From Ochrobactrum sp. RH2CCR150 (GTDB taxonomy: Bacteria; Pseudomonadota; Alphaproteobacteria; Rhizobiales; Rhizobiaceae): a DNA stretch of 64,000 nt. The stretch spans positions 248,001-312,000 of the forward strand of contig JACGXE010000005.1 in the NCBI GenBank assembly GCA_014138095.1, in the 5' to 3' direction. The notes under the pieces are model-generated. The model was not told the origin of the DNA, ran no database searches, and saw nothing but the letters and a program-made list of their open reading frames with translations. Below, one piece after another: positions 24,124-32,130 of the stretch (the first letter of the stretch is position 1; each line of letters begins with the position of its first letter). The position numbers and the translations under genes are program-made.

Positions 24124-24834
24124 ATGGCGCCATTCAAGGGTTTTGGTGACAAGGCTATTCCTTTTCTGAAGGCGCTCGATTTCCACCAGAACCGGGAATG
24201 GTTTGTGGAGAACAAGGATCTTTTTGAAGAGCACCTGAAAGAGCCGCTCGGTGATTTGATTGAAGAACTAAGCACGCGCTTTGAAAAGGCGGGGCTGGGC
24301 TTCAAGGGCGACCGCGTGAAGTCGCAGTTTCGCATCAAGCGCGATACACGCTTCTCGAAAGACAAGGCGCCCTATAACCGGCACCTGTCGGCTTTGCTTT
24401 CACGCTCTGGCACCAAATGGGACGAAAGCGGCTGTTTCTATGTCTGTATCGGTCTGCCCGGCGTGCGCGATTGCTATGCCGGTGTTGCCTGGTGGGGACC
24501 AAAACCGAAGCTCCTGCTGGCCATCCGCAAGGCGATTGCGGAGAAGCCGGACGAATATCGCGCCGTCGTGGCAAAGCTGAAGAAGAACGGTTTGCAGATC
24601 AGCGATAGCGACCGCCTGAAGCGCACGCCGCGCGGCTTTGAGGGCGTCACCGAATCGGATCTCGTTGAAGCCATTCGCAACCGGCATTTTGCGGTGCGGA
24701 TGGAAATCGATCCGGAGAGTATTACGCAGGCCGCGCTTGCGGACCGGCTGGTTGACTTTGTCGAGCGCTCGCGTCCTCTGGTTGACTGGATCAGAAAGAT
24801 TGAAGGTACGTTGCCTCCAGATCAACCGGATTGA
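24124..24834 (+). CDS. DUF2461 (TIGR02453) family protein
   Basis: 236 residues, starting 4 bases after the ligA stop, so probably co-transcribed. The family is widespread but has no assigned reaction. Visible family features are FLKALDFHQNREWFVENKDLF at the N-terminus, RVKSQFRIKRDTRFSKDKAPY, and GCFYVCIGLPG. No signal peptide or membrane segment is seen, so it should be cytoplasmic. Position next to ligA and recN hints at nothing firm about function. Confidence 0.8.
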   Translation: MAPFKGFGDKAIPFLKALDFHQNREWFVENKDLFEEHLKEPLGDLIEELSTRFEKAGLGFKGDRVKSQFRIKRDTRFSKDKAPYNRHLSALLSRSGTKWDESGCFYVCIGLPGVRDCYAGVAWWGPKPKLLLAIRKAIAEKPDEYRAVVAKLKKNGLQISDSDRLKRTPRGFEGVTESDLVEAIRNRHFAVRMEIDPESITQAALADRLVDFVERSRPLVDWIRKIEGTLPPDQPD

Positions 24835-24988
24835 TCGTCTTATCAATTGCCTGCATGAGTGATGCCTAAATGTTGCGTGCGTCAGATAAACTGACCGCAG
24901 CGTCTCTATTTGTATGATTTTTGCCGGACACCTATTCCAACGCGTCATGGAATTGCCTAATGACTCCTCGTCTGGAGGAGGGGATTCC

Positions 24989-25711
24989 GTGGACCAGGGT
25001 TTCAGGCCGGCAAAGGCCTCTGCGAGCAGCGAGTTTCTGCACGGCGCGAAACGTGGCGTGCCCATTGTGCTGGCGGGCACACCTTTCGGGGTGCTGTTCG
25101 GCGCTGTTGCTCTCGATCACGGGCTTTCGGTGGGTGAAGCGGTGTTCATGAGCGCAACGCTCTATGCCGGTGCCAGCCAGATGGTCGGCCTTGACATGTT
25201 CGGGCAGAATATCGCGCCATGGATGATCGTTCTCTCCATTTTTGCGGTCAATTTCCGCAATGTGCTCTATTCGGCAACGGTTGGGCGGCGTATTCGCCAC
25301 TTCTCATTCCTGCAAAAGGCAGTCGCCTTTTTCGTGCTGGTTGATCCGCAATATGCAGAGGTCGAGATTCGCAGCGAGGCAGGCAAGAAGATCACCTTCT
25401 CCTGGTATATGGGGCTGGGTCTGATGACCTATATCTGCTGGATACTGGAAACCTGGGTTGGCGCCATGTTTGGCGACCTGATTTCCAACCCTTATGCGAT
25501 TGGCGTCGATTTCCTGCTGCCGATCTACTTCCTCGGCATGGTGATGAGTTTTCGTCATCGCAAGCACTGGTGGCCGGTGGTTGTCGTCAGCGCGATCTCG
25601 GCCATTGCCGCCTATAAATTCGTTGGTTCACCCTGGCATGTGACGCTTGGCGCGGCTGGCGGCGTTGTGCTTGCAGCCATTCTTGCCAAGCCACAGAATG
25701 TGAAGGTGTGA
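24989..25711 (+). CDS. azlC: AzlC-type branched-chain amino acid exporter subunit
   Basis: 240 residues from the chosen start. AzlC is the large membrane subunit of the AzlCD exporter; FLHGAKRGVPIVLAGTPFGVLFGAVA and ATLYAGASQMVGLDMFG are typical. About seven hydrophobic segments are seen. I chose the GTG at 24989 because a very strong ribosome site (GGAGGAGG, 24974-24981) sits 7 bases before it; an ATG at 24914 would add 25 residues. It overlaps or abuts azlD. Confidence 0.88.
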   Translation: MDQGFRPAKASASSEFLHGAKRGVPIVLAGTPFGVLFGAVALDHGLSVGEAVFMSATLYAGASQMVGLDMFGQNIAPWMIVLSIFAVNFRNVLYSATVGRRIRHFSFLQKAVAFFVLVDPQYAEVEIRSEAGKKITFSWYMGLGLMTYICWILETWVGAMFGDLISNPYAIGVDFLLPIYFLGMVMSFRHRKHWWPVVVVSAISAIAAYKFVGSPWHVTLGAAGGVVLAAILAKPQNVKV

Positions 25712-25716
25712 CGGCC

Positions 25717-26016
25717 ATGGACACTACGACCTGGATCATCATTGTCGCCGCGTTCTTCACCTATCTGACCCGAATTGGCGGGCATCTGGTTCTGTCGCGG
25801 TTCGAGCGTCTGCATTTTCGTGTGGAAGCGGCACTGAATGCCGTGCCGGCGGCAGTGCTGACGGCGATTGTCGCCGCACCTGCATCGGATCATGGCTGGC
25901 GGGAGCTGCTTGTGCTCGTCGTTTGTGTCATCCTGTCCTTGCGGGTCAGCATGCTAACGATGTTTTTTGCAGGCGCAGCGCTGTTGATCGCGCTGCGCCA
26001 TTTTTTTCCAATTTAA
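25717..26016 (+). CDS. azlD: AzlD-type exporter small subunit
   Basis: 99 residues, small hydrophobic protein with about four membrane segments. It has the AzlD pattern: FFTYLTRIGGHL, a central VEAALNAVPAAVLTAIVA and a hydrophobic C-terminal helix. It would pair with AzlC to export branched-chain amino acids or analogues. The ATG at 25717 fits the GAAGG at 25702; the GTG at 25708 overlapping the azlC stop is the alternative. It converges on the aminopeptidase gene with only two bases between the stops. Confidence 0.85.
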   Translation: MDTTTWIIIVAAFFTYLTRIGGHLVLSRFERLHFRVEAALNAVPAAVLTAIVAAPASDHGWRELLVLVVCVILSLRVSMLTMFFAGAALLIALRHFFPI

Positions 26017-26018
26017 AC

Positions 26019-27845
26019 TTATAGCGGCGCAGTTGCTGTTTCGAGCCACTTGCGTTCGGCGTCCTTCAGATGGCCGGACAGCTTTGCGCGCACGCTGGCG
26101 TGGTAATTGTTGAGCCAGTCCAGTTCTTCCTGCGTCAGCAGCGACTTGTCGATCAGACGACGGTCGATGGGGCAGAAGGTCAGTGTTTCGAAGCCCATCA
26201 TCGGAATGTCGCCGCCTTCCGGCAGTTCCGGCTCGGTGACGATGATGAGATTTTCGATGCGGATGCCGAACGAGCCCGGTTTGTAATAGCCCGGTTCGTT
26301 GGACAGGATCATGCCCGGCAGCAGTTCCTGCGAACCCGTCTTGGCAATCCGCTGCGGTCCTTCATGTACCGAGAGATAAGCGCCGACGCCGTGGCCGGTG
26401 CCATGAGCGTAATCGAAACCGTGCTTCCAGAGCGCGATACGCGCGAGAACATCGATATCCTGCCCGCGCGTACCCGCCGGGAAGCGCGCAGTGCTGATCC
26501 CGATCACACCTTTCAGAACGAGCGTGAAAGCCTTGATGGTTTCAGGCGTAATCTTGCCGACCGGAACCGTGCGGGTAATATCGGTGGTGCCGTCGCGATA
26601 TTGTGCGCCGGAATCGACCAGATAAAGCTCGCCATCCTGTAGCGTGCGGTTGGTGTCGGTGTTGACGCGGTAATGGATGACAGCGCCGTTCGGACCGGCA
26701 CCCGAAATCGTGTCGAAGGACACGTCTTCCAGCGGCATCTGGAAATCGCGTCCGGCATTGGCGCGTGATTCCTCCAGCTTTTGGGCCGCGCCGATTTCAT
26801 CCAGCGTACCCGGCTTTTGCCCATCGACCCAGGACAGGAAATTGACCATAGCCACGCCGTCGCGTTCATGCGCGGCACGCGAACCGTCAAGCTCGGCCTT
26901 GTTCTTTACAGCACGTGGAATGCGGGCCGGGTCCTTGCCGTCAATCACGGAGCCGCCTGCGCCGGTGACGATCAGGCGCAGTTTTTCTGCTGCAAGCGCA
27001 GGGTCGAGCAGAATGGTTTCACCCTTTGCGGCGCGGGCGCTGAGATGGCCTTCCAGATTGCTGGGGGCCGACAGCTTGGCGAGCTGGGTCAGATAGGCGC
27101 GGGGTTCGATAGCGAGCTTGGCTTCGTCGATGAAGATTTCCGGTTCGCCCTTGGCGGGGATGATAGCGAAGCTCAAGGGCAGCGGCGTGTTGGAAACATC
27201 CTTGCCGCGAATGTTGAACACCCATGCGACAGATGACGGATCGGTCAGCACAGTGGCCGTAGCACCGCTTGTTGCAACGGCCTTCTGCATTTCCTTGATC
27301 TTGTCCTTGGCCTCATGACCGGCAAAACGTGCGGGCTGGATGGTCACGGCAGCGGTCGGCGCTGCTGGCTGATCATCCCACACAGCATCGACCAGATTGG
27401 TCTCGACCGGCACCAGTTTGCCACCCTGCTTTTCCAGAGCTTCGCGAAGCGCATGGGCCTCGGAAATGGTGTGCAGCCATGGATCGAAGCCGATGGTCAG
27501 GCCCTTGCCATTCTCGGCCAGCCAGACGGAAGGCGGCGTGCTGACAAGACTTTCATAGGAAAAGACCTTCGGGTCGGTTTGCGCGCGTACCTGCAATTCG
27601 TAACGACCGTCGACGAACATATAGGCCGACTTCTTCAGGATGAGGGCCGCACCTGCCGAGCCGGTAAAGCCGGTCAGCCATGCAAGGCGCTGCGCGTGCG
27701 GCGGCACATATTCGCCCTGATGCTCGTCGGCGCGAGGCACCAGAAAACCATCGAGGCTGAGCGCCGCCATCTTCTCACGCAGCTTCGCCACGCGGGGCGC
27801 GCCATTGGCCGGGTTGGTGGTGACGTCAAAGGTCTGAAAAGCCAT
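26019..27845 (-). CDS. pepP: Aminopeptidase P family Xaa-Pro peptidase (M24)
   Basis: 608 residues, a long, three-domain form of the M24 peptidases, which release N-terminal residues preceding proline. Two creatinase-like N-terminal domains precede the metal-binding catalytic domain. The metal ligands are visible in order: LVDSGAQYRDGTTDITRT (two Asp), GTGHGVGAYLSVHEGP (His), SNEPGYY (Glu) and GIRIENLI (Glu). No signal peptide is seen. It is transcribed after prmA on the same strand, 58 bases downstream. Confidence 0.93.
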   Translation of the reverse strand: MAFQTFDVTTNPANGAPRVAKLREKMAALSLDGFLVPRADEHQGEYVPPHAQRLAWLTGFTGSAGAALILKKSAYMFVDGRYELQVRAQTDPKVFSYESLVSTPPSVWLAENGKGLTIGFDPWLHTISEAHALREALEKQGGKLVPVETNLVDAVWDDQPAAPTAAVTIQPARFAGHEAKDKIKEMQKAVATSGATATVLTDPSSVAWVFNIRGKDVSNTPLPLSFAIIPAKGEPEIFIDEAKLAIEPRAYLTQLAKLSAPSNLEGHLSARAAKGETILLDPALAAEKLRLIVTGAGGSVIDGKDPARIPRAVKNKAELDGSRAAHERDGVAMVNFLSWVDGQKPGTLDEIGAAQKLEESRANAGRDFQMPLEDVSFDTISGAGPNGAVIHYRVNTDTNRTLQDGELYLVDSGAQYRDGTTDITRTVPVGKITPETIKAFTLVLKGVIGISTARFPAGTRGQDIDVLARIALWKHGFDYAHGTGHGVGAYLSVHEGPQRIAKTGSQELLPGMILSNEPGYYKPGSFGIRIENLIIVTEPELPEGGDIPMMGFETLTFCPIDRRLIDKSLLTQEELDWLNNYHASVRAKLSGHLKDAERKWLETATAPL

Positions 27846-27903
27846 GGGTCTAACTCACAACAGATGAAAGATAACCGTTTCTGGGTTCTGGTTCGGGAAT
27901 CCA

Positions 27904-28761
27904 TCACTTCAGATGGATCGCCACCCAGCCTTCGCGATGAAGCGTCTTTTGATGCGTCAAGCCCTGTGCCTGATAGGCAGCGAGCACTGCATCGTGCTGG
28001 CTTTCCAGAATGCCGGACAGAACAATCGAGCCGCTCGGAGCCAGATGCTGCTTCAACGAAGGCGCAAGTTCAATCAGCGGATTGGCAAGGATATTCGCGA
28101 CGATCAGATCGAAAGGCGTATAGGACCGGAAGATTGAATGGTCGAAACCTTCGGCCGTCGCCGTGATGACGTGCTCGGCAACGCCATTCTTGGCGGCGTT
28201 TTCTGCCGCGACGGTAACCGCAATGGGGTCGATGTCGGTGGCGAGAACCGGGATCGGCGCGAGCTTTGCGATGGCGATGGCCAATACGGCGCTGCCGGTT
28301 CCAAGATCGAGTGCGTTGGTCGGATGTTCGTTCTCAACCACTTCCTCGATCAGTTCGAGGCAGCCCGCTGTCGTGCCGTGATGGCCTGTGCCGAAGGCCA
28401 GACCTGCATCGATTTCAATCGGAATGTCGTTCGGTTCGATCTTGTCGCGGTCATGCGAGCCATGGACGAAGAATCGTCCGGCGCGAACCGGCTTCAGGCC
28501 CTCGAGCGAATGGGTGACCCAATCGATATCCGGCAGTTCCTCGGTTTCGAATTTGTCGGCCCCAACCAGTTCGTCCACACGGGTCGCGACCTCTTCAGCA
28601 CCGTCTTCGACATAGACCGAGACTTCGAAAATCTGCCGGTCTTCATCGATTTCGGTGATGGCGATTGGAAAGCCGTCATCCTCGAAAGCCTGTTCGAGAA
28701 TATTATAAACGCGCTCGGCTTCCGTCTTGTTCGCCGAAAAGAAAAGTCGTGATTGGGCCAT
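27904..28761 (-). CDS. prmA: Ribosomal protein L11 methyltransferase PrmA
   Basis: 285 residues. PrmA trimethylates L11 using S-adenosylmethionine. The SAM site reads [18 protein letters not shown], after [18 protein letters not shown]. The motif [13 protein letters not shown] corresponds to the catalytic N-P-L region of the family, and [12 protein letters not shown] follows. It shares direction with the downstream aminopeptidase gene. Length is normal for the family. Confidence 0.94.
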   Translation of the reverse strand: MAQSRLFFSANKTEAERVYNILEQAFEDDGFPIAITEIDEDRQIFEVSVYVEDGAEEVATRVDELVGADKFETEELPDIDWVTHSLEGLKPVRAGRFFVHGSHDRDKIEPNDIPIEIDAGLAFGTGHHGTTAGCLELIEEVVENEHPTNALDLGTGSAVLAIAIAKLAPIPVLATDIDPIAVTVAAENAAKNGVAEHVITATAEGFDHSIFRSYTPFDLIVANILANPLIELAPSLKQHLAPSGSIVLSGILESQHDAVLAAYQAQGLTHQKTLHREGWVAIHLK

Positions 28762-28912
28762 GAGGTAAAAAGCTCTCTAAAAGTTCAAGAGCTTCTGTTT
28801 AGCTGTCGGAGCGCCGCGCGTCCATCCGAACACATAAATGGCGCTCCGAATCTTTGGGATTTACATGCCCGCCAAAGGGCGGTTGCCATAGAAAGCAGAT
28901 ATCAGTTCAGGA

Positions 28913-29503
28913 TTAGCCGGCAGAAGCGCCCTTGGCGAGGTTCTTCAGCTTTTCCAGAGCGGTATCCGGGTTTTCCTGATAGGCGATGGTGCTGCGGAAC
29001 CGTCCGCCCTTGTCGAGCAGGAAGACCGATGCCGTGTGATCCATGCTGTATTCGCCGTCTTCACCCGGAACCTTCTTGGCATAGATGTGGTAGGACTTGA
29101 CCATGTCGGCGATGTTTTCCGGCGTGCCGGTGATGCCGACAATACGCTTCGAGACATTGCCCACATAGGTCTTCATGATGTCCTGCGTGTCGCGTTCCGG
29201 ATCAACGGTGATGAAATAGGCCTTGAGGTCCTGTCCGTCGTTGCCAAGCTGGTTCAGCCAGCCGTCAAGTTCGTAAAGCGTGGTGGGGCAGACATCCGGG
29301 CAATGGGTGAAGCCGAAAAAGACGACAGCCGGCGTGGCGCGCAGATCTTTTTCGGTAAATGGCTGTCCATCCATCGTGACGAGATTGAGCGGTCCGCCGA
29401 AGGGTTCCTTCGCGGCCTCGCGATCCCGAAACATGTTGAGACCAGCAGCGCCGACAATCACGACGATGAAGGCTACGATGAAGATGGGCAGGAATTTTTT
29501 CAT
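28913..29503 (-). CDS. SCO1/SenC-type copper chaperone
   Basis: 196 residues. SCO proteins deliver copper to cytochrome c oxidase and sit on the periplasmic face of the membrane. One N-terminal membrane anchor (FLPIFIVAFIVVIVGAAGL) precedes a thioredoxin-like domain. The copper site is complete: FTHCPDVCPTT gives the CxxxC pair, and the distal histidine is in YSMDHTASVFLLD. I chose the ATG at 29503 (MKKFLPIF) over upstream starts because it sits just before the anchor. Confidence 0.92.
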   Translation of the reverse strand: MKKFLPIFIVAFIVVIVGAAGLNMFRDREAAKEPFGGPLNLVTMDGQPFTEKDLRATPAVVFFGFTHCPDVCPTTLYELDGWLNQLGNDGQDLKAYFITVDPERDTQDIMKTYVGNVSKRIVGITGTPENIADMVKSYHIYAKKVPGEDGEYSMDHTASVFLLDKGGRFRSTIAYQENPDTALEKLKNLAKGASAG

Positions 29504-29851
29504 GTCCAGTCGACCTTGCATATTCGAACGGCATTCGCGCGCCGCTTTACAACCTATTTTTCTGGTGCGGGCAGAACCGTCATCATAGCCGTATTCCGCG
29601 ATCACGAAGAGCAACATTTTCGAGATTGGTTCAATCCCGAAGCAGCTCGAACTTGCCGAACCGACAGGCTGCACTTCAGACTACGCCTAATCTACGGTTC
29701 TTTTTCTAATTTTCAATAATTTCTGAAACTTTTGTCGGTTCGTTTGTTTGCCGGACAACCAAAGTTGAATAAGAAAGTCGGCTAATTCGTTTGGAGTTGC
29801 CCGGAGGATTGTTATATTTCCATTATAAAACTGCAATATTGTAAGAGAAGC
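29504..29851. other. Divergent intergenic region, no gene seen
   Basis: 348 bases between the SCO gene (minus) and the Stealth gene (plus). The half nearer the Stealth gene, from about 29695, is clearly AT-rich, as expected for a promoter. A TATAAA lies near 29824, but I cannot fix a convincing -35 partner. No hairpin terminator or open frame with family content was seen. Confidence 0.45.
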
Positions 29852-30877
29852 GTGTTGGAAATCGATTACGTAATCGCGTGGGTGGACGGTCAGGATCCTG
29901 CGCATAAGTCTTCCCGGCAGCAATTTGCGCCAGAATCCGAAAAGACCCATTTCGAAGCGGTGACCAGTGAGCGCTACTTCGATAATGGCGAGATTTATTA
30001 CAATATCGCGTCGGTTATTAAGTTCGCGCCGTTCATACGGCGTATTTTCATCATCACCGACAATCAGAAGCCGCGGCTGCTTGATGCTTTTGCCGCCGAG
30101 GGCAAATGCGATCCGTCCTTCATCCAGATTGTCTCGCATGACGATATTTTCCAAGATCTTCCGGCGGCGCGCCCGTCCTTCAATGCGAGAGCGATTGAGG
30201 GGGCTGTGTGGCGCATTCCCGGCCTGTCGGAACACTTCATCTATTCGAACGATGATTTCTTCCTGAATGCTCCGTTGGACGTGTCCGATTTTTACGAGAA
30301 CGGACTGCCCAGACTGCATGGTGACTGGGTGCGACCGGAAAATACCCGTTTGAAATACAAGCTGCGGCGCTTTCTGGGAAAAATTTCCAGATACGAATAC
30401 ACCTTCCCGAAATTCCGCCTTGCGCAGTGGAAAGGGGCTGTCACGGCTGGAGTGAAGGACAGGTTTCTGAGCATTCATCACCACCCGCATCCGCTGAGAC
30501 GCAGCACGCTGGCATCGTTCTTCTCGGCACAACCGGATGTGTTGAACCGTCAGGTCGGCTTCCGCTATCGCAATATCGAGCAGTTCAACACGGTTTCCCT
30601 CGCCAACCATCTGGAAATCGCGCAGCATCACACGCCGGTCCATGCCGTGCGGGAGCTGGCTTATCTCGATTTTGTGCAGGCCAAGCACTGGGGCGAAGAA
30701 CTGGACAAGATCAGAGACGGTTCAGCACCCTTCGGTTGCGTGCAAGGGTTTGAACGATTTGAGCCAGAGTTCCGGGCAGAAATCCATGGGATGTTGATCG
30801 CGAAGTTTGACGACGTCCTGCCGAATGCTATCAAGGCGTACTTATCGAGCGAACAGAGTTCGCAGCAGGCGGCCTAG
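29852..30877 (+). CDS. Stealth-family sugar-phosphate transferase
   Basis: 341 residues. Stealth proteins are thought to be hexose-1-phosphate transferases that build phosphate-linked capsule or exopolysaccharide. The conserved regions are visible: CR1 [13 protein letters not shown] (4-16), CR2 with [20 protein letters not shown] (41-60) and ITDNQKP, then [20 protein letters not shown] with DDFF at 134-137. A CR3-like segment [10 protein letters not shown] and a C-terminal FERFEPEFR follow. Start is GTG 29852 or TTG 29855. An acyltransferase gene follows 29 bases later. No signal peptide or membrane helix is seen, so the substrate is likely cytoplasmic. Confidence 0.85.
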   Translation: MLEIDYVIAWVDGQDPAHKSSRQQFAPESEKTHFEAVTSERYFDNGEIYYNIASVIKFAPFIRRIFIITDNQKPRLLDAFAAEGKCDPSFIQIVSHDDIFQDLPAARPSFNARAIEGAVWRIPGLSEHFIYSNDDFFLNAPLDVSDFYENGLPRLHGDWVRPENTRLKYKLRRFLGKISRYEYTFPKFRLAQWKGAVTAGVKDRFLSIHHHPHPLRRSTLASFFSAQPDVLNRQVGFRYRNIEQFNTVSLANHLEIAQHHTPVHAVRELAYLDFVQAKHWGEELDKIRDGSAPFGCVQGFERFEPEFRAEIHGMLIAKFDDVLPNAIKAYLSSEQSSQQAA

Positions 30878-30906
30878 GCTGTCTTTGGGCAATTTTGAGA
30901 CTTTTG

Positions 30907-31536
30907 ATGGCCAATTCCGACGACCTTCGTTTCCAGAACAGCGAGCCGCGCATTCATTCGACGGCGCAGCTCAAATCGTCCAAGCTGGGGCGCTATGCCG
31001 ATATTGGCGAGCGGGTCATCCTGCGCGAAGTGACGGTCGGTGATTTCACCTATTTCGAACGCAATGGCGAAGGCATTTATGCCGAGATCGGCAAGTTCTG
31101 CTCCATCGCCGCCAATGTGCGGATCAATGCGCTGGAACACCCGATGGAACGGCTCACCACGCATAAGCTGAGCTATCGTCCCAACGAATATTTTCGCTAT
31201 CTGGGTGTTGATGGCGAGTTTCGCGCGCGCCGTCAGGCAAAACGGGTGGTTATCGGCAATGATGTCTGGATCGGCCATGGCGCAGTTATCACGCCGGGTG
31301 TGACGGTCGGTCATGGTGCGGTGATCGGCGCGAATGCTGTCGTGACGAAGGATGTCGCGCCTTATACGGTGGTTGGCGGCGTTCCGGCTAAGCTCATTCG
31401 CAAGCGCTTCGACGACGCCATTAGCGAACGGCTGCTGAAGCTTAACTGGTGGGACTGGCCGGTCGAGAAGCTGTTCGAGGCCGTGCCCGACATGCAAACC
31501 ATGGCGATAGGCGACTTCCTCAATAAGTGGGAATAG
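30907..31536 (+). CDS. Hexapeptide-repeat acyltransferase (CatB/PhnO-associated type)
   Basis: 209 residues with a left-handed beta-helix. Hexapeptide repeats are clear in [20 protein letters not shown] and [20 protein letters not shown]; the conserved tail [14 protein letters not shown] and [11 protein letters not shown] follows. It closely resembles the TIGR03308-type transferases first named from phosphonate gene clusters and the CatB xenobiotic acetyltransferases. No phn genes are present here. Following the Stealth gene closely, it may O-acetylate a surface sugar, but that is inference. I chose the ATG at 30907; TTG 30895 is possible. Confidence 0.78.
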   Translation: MANSDDLRFQNSEPRIHSTAQLKSSKLGRYADIGERVILREVTVGDFTYFERNGEGIYAEIGKFCSIAANVRINALEHPMERLTTHKLSYRPNEYFRYLGVDGEFRARRQAKRVVIGNDVWIGHGAVITPGVTVGHGAVIGANAVVTKDVAPYTVVGGVPAKLIRKRFDDAISERLLKLNWWDWPVEKLFEAVPDMQTMAIGDFLNKWE

Positions 31537-31622
31537 GCGGTTCGGCGGCGGGTGTTTTTCAGTAAGCACTTGCAAAGACAGGCTGGTCGCGCCACTTCTC
31601 CTCACAGGTTTTCAGGGAGAAC

Positions 31623-32108
31623 ATGATGAAGCAGACTTTCGCCGCTTTCGCTCTTCTTGCCGTTTCGGTCCTGCCGGCTAGCGCCGAACAGGTTGGCAAG
31701 GTTGGCGTGGACTGGGTCGGGAATGATATCGTCATTGATGCGGTGCCCGATCCGAAGGTCAAGGGTGTGACCTGTCATCTCGCATCCTTCTCGCGCAGCA
31801 TGATCGACCGGTTGCAAAAGGGGAAGTGGTTTGAAGACCCTTCCAATGCATCCATTTCCTGTGAGCAGACCGGACCGGTTTCAATCGGCGATATTGAGCT
31901 GAGCCAGAAGGGTGAACGGGTCTTTTCGGAGCGCACCAGCCTGATCTGGAAGAAGCTGGTCATCACCCGCATTTTCGACAAGCAGAATAACACACTGCTC
32001 TATCTCGCCCATGCCAGTCAGGTACAGGACGGCTCGGCCAAGACGTCGCTCTCAACCGTGCCGCTGTTCAGGGGTGATGTGACTTGGGAGAAGGGCAAGC
32101 CGGAATAA
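31623..32108 (+). CDS. creA: CreA-family periplasmic protein
   Basis: 161 residues. The N-terminus is a signal peptide ending ASA before EQVGKVGVDW. The mature sequence matches the CreA family: VGNDIVIDAVPDPKVKGVTCHL, SISCEQTGPVS and LVITRIFDKQNNTLLYLAHA. The family's role is unknown; E. coli creA sits beside creBCD, which is absent here. Two ATG codons open the gene (31623, 31626), with AGGGAGA upstream. It converges with the helicase gene. Confidence 0.87.
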   Translation: MMKQTFAAFALLAVSVLPASAEQVGKVGVDWVGNDIVIDAVPDPKVKGVTCHLASFSRSMIDRLQKGKWFEDPSNASISCEQTGPVSIGDIELSQKGERVFSERTSLIWKKLVITRIFDKQNNTLLYLAHASQVQDGSAKTSLSTVPLFRGDVTWEKGKPE

Positions 32109-32130
32109 CCCGGCTCGCTTTTGTCTCGTG

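Noticed and set aside
30907-31536. Calling the acyltransferase a phosphonate gene or chloramphenicol resistance gene
   Set aside because: The family name comes from phn clusters, but no phn gene is nearby, and the CatB likeness alone does not show drug acetylation.
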